DNA of 64,000 nt from Capnocytophaga sp. oral taxon 878 (lineage in GTDB: Bacteria; Bacteroidota; Bacteroidia; Flavobacteriales; Flavobacteriaceae), in the NCBI RefSeq assembly GCF_002999135.1, contig NZ_CP027229.1, positions 1,632,001 to 1,696,000 on the forward strand. The letters run 5' to 3'. This document shows, piece after piece, positions 62,691-64,000 of the stretch; position 1 is the stretch's first letter, and each line of letters begins with the position of its first letter. The notes beneath the pieces are model-generated. The model was given only the letters and a program-made list of their open reading frames with translations, ran no database searches and was not told the origin of the DNA. Both the position numbers and the translations under genes were made by a program.

Positions 62691-64000
62691 ATGAAAAAGC
62701 ATCGTATTATTACTATCATTGTTTCGGCTTTGCTGGTGTGGTATATTTTCTGCTTGCCACGCGAGCTGTTCCCACAACCATACGCTACTGTACTGGAAAG
62801 TGCTGAAGGAAAGCTGCTGGGGGCTAAGATTGCTGATGATGGACAATGGCGTTTTCCTGAAATAGACAGCGTTCCGTACCGCTTTAAAATGTCGGTTTTG
62901 GAATTTGAAGATGCGCACTTTTACTACCATTGGGGTGTGAACCCTATATCGGTAGGGAAGGCTTTGTACCGAAATATTAAAAGTGGTAAAATAGAACGAG
63001 GAGGGAGTACCCTTACCCAACAGGTTATCAGGATTGCACGTGAACACCAACAACGCACTTACTTTGAAAAGGTAATTGAGATGATATGGGCTACACGATT
63101 GGAGTTTAGGTACTCCAAAGAAAGTATTTTAAAACTGTACGCCTCACACGCTCCTTTTGGGGGAAATGTGGTGGGACTGGAAATGGCTTCGTGGCGGTAC
63201 TTTGGGGTTGCGCCTTATCAGTTATCGTGGGCACAATCGGCAACGCTGGCGGTGCTGCCTAATGCTCCGAGCCTTATCTTCCCTGGAAAAAACCAAGAGA
63301 GACTGCTGCAAAAACGCAATACCTTACTATATAAACTCTTCAGCAAAAAAATTATAGATAAGGAAACTTATGACTTGGCTTTGCTGGAACCCTTACCTGC
63401 TGAGCCTCACCCTATACCACAACTTGCCCCTCACCTACTGGCTTTTGCTACTAAAAAGCACGAAGGTGAGCGTATTGCCAGCTCGGTACAACTACCTTTG
63501 CAGGAGAAGCTAAACAGTATTATTTCGGGATATTACAGCCATTACCTGCAAACGGAAATATACAATATGGCTGCCCTTGTGGTGGATGTGAAAACACGCC
63601 AAGTGCTTGCCTACGTGGGGAACACGCCTACTGATGCTGAACACCAAAAGGATGTGGATATAGTGCAGGCCCCCAGAAGTACGGGCAGTGTGCTAAAGCC
63701 TTTGCTATACGCGGCTATGCTGCACGAGGGTGAACTATTACCCACCCAACTACTGCCGGATGTGCCTACCCAAATAGGGGGATATTCGCCTGAGAACTTC
63801 AGTAATAACTATGAAGGAGCTGTGGCTGCTGATGTAGCGCTGGCTAAATCATTAAACATACCTTTTGTATGGCTGCTGAAACAGTTCAGCACTTATAGGT
63901 TTTATGAGGTAGTGCAACATTTACAATTGAGACATATTAATAAACATCCTGACCATTACGGCTTATCAATCATACTGGGGGGGGCTGAGAGTTGCTTATG
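62691..64000 (+). CDS. pbpC: Penicillin-binding protein 1C, partial (C-terminus outside window)
   Basis: The first 436 residues of a class A penicillin-binding protein; the frame is open at the window end. One N-terminal membrane helix (IITIIVSALLVWYIFCL). The glycosyltransferase domain has E73 in EFEDAHFYYHWG and GGSTLTQQV. The transpeptidase domain begins near residue 290 with the active serine S333 and K336 in RSTGSVLKPLLYAAML. The sequence style (HFYYHWGVNP, FGGNVVGLEMASWRYFG) is of the PBP1C group, whose C-terminal domain would lie beyond the window. It makes and cross-links peptidoglycan. Confidence 0.93.
   Translation, partial: MKKHRIITIIVSALLVWYIFCLPRELFPQPYATVLESAEGKLLGAKIADDGQWRFPEIDSVPYRFKMSVLEFEDAHFYYHWGVNPISVGKALYRNIKSGKIERGGSTLTQQVIRIAREHQQRTYFEKVIEMIWATRLEFRYSKESILKLYASHAPFGGNVVGLEMASWRYFGVAPYQLSWAQSATLAVLPNAPSLIFPGKNQERLLQKRNTLLYKLFSKKIIDKETYDLALLEPLPAEPHPIPQLAPHLLAFATKKHEGERIASSVQLPLQEKLNSIISGYYSHYLQTEIYNMAALVVDVKTRQVLAYVGNTPTDAEHQKDVDIVQAPRSTGSVLKPLLYAAMLHEGELLPTQLLPDVPTQIGGYSPENFSNNYEGAVAADVALAKSLNIPFVWLLKQFSTYRFYEVVQHLQLRHINKHPDHYGLSIILGGAESCL

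Overview
The window reads as a chromosome segment from a Flavobacteriaceae member of the Bacteroidota, most likely Capnocytophaga. The genus is an inference. The support is: many promoters of the Bacteroidota type TTG-N19-TAnnTTTG; a 2362-residue SprA (the type IX secretion translocon); a secreted protease with a type-B sorting domain; a SusC/SusD pair; the atpB-E-F-H-A-G order without atpD/atpC; CtlX; and moderately AT-rich DNA. No rRNA, tRNA, CRISPR array, intact insertion sequence or prophage was seen.

Layout. 1-2.1 kb: partial M23 peptidase and an UPF0173 hydrolase (minus). 2.5-9.7 kb: DUF2339 membrane protein, two tandem PAS-only proteins, a SNF2 helicase. 10.2-13.1 kb: fabH-accB-accC, the start of fatty acid synthesis. 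13.2-17.5 kb: kdsB, then ftsA-ftsZ without other division genes. 17.6-19.9 kb: a minus-strand operon of two small membrane proteins, a DUF4252 protein and a dihydrolipoamide acyltransferase. 20-24.4 kb: DUF2797, yaaA, a secreted GH13 amylase translationally coupled to a small acidic protein. 24.6-36.1 kb: secreted reprolysin-like protease, ruvA, sprA. 36.3-42.6 kb: YigZ, then ankyrin, SUKH (SMI1/KNR4), DUF4272 and orphan proteins that resemble an immunity-gene island, then an oxidoreductase and a thioredoxin. 42.7-48 kb: dps, an Asn-rich RluB-type pseudouridine synthase, ruvB, an acyl-CoA carboxyltransferase. 48.1-54.6 kb: the F-type ATP synthase genes on the minus strand, with two nonsense-interrupted genes lodged between atpA and atpG. 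54.7-62.4 kb: apt, ctlX, a GH16 glycanase lipoprotein, susD, susC. 62.7 kb to the end: partial pbpC.

How the parts work together. The reprolysin-like protease carries the sorting signal that SprA-containing type IX secretion uses, so cargo and translocon are near neighbours. SusC, SusD and the GH16 lipoprotein form a small polysaccharide-use locus. FabH and AccB/AccC supply fatty acid initiation.

The most unusual things are: (1) two adjacent genes of DUF1266 and DUF2625 type inside the atp operon, each cut by one in-frame stop but otherwise intact; (2) a 44-bp intergenic module made of four 11-bp units, found four times, always on the plus strand and followed by G-rich DNA, with two copies sharing a larger element; (3) a cluster of immunity-like genes with no toxin in sight; (4) paired PAS-only proteins with a shared C-terminal tail. 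All functional assignments come from reading the sequence. No database search was run.
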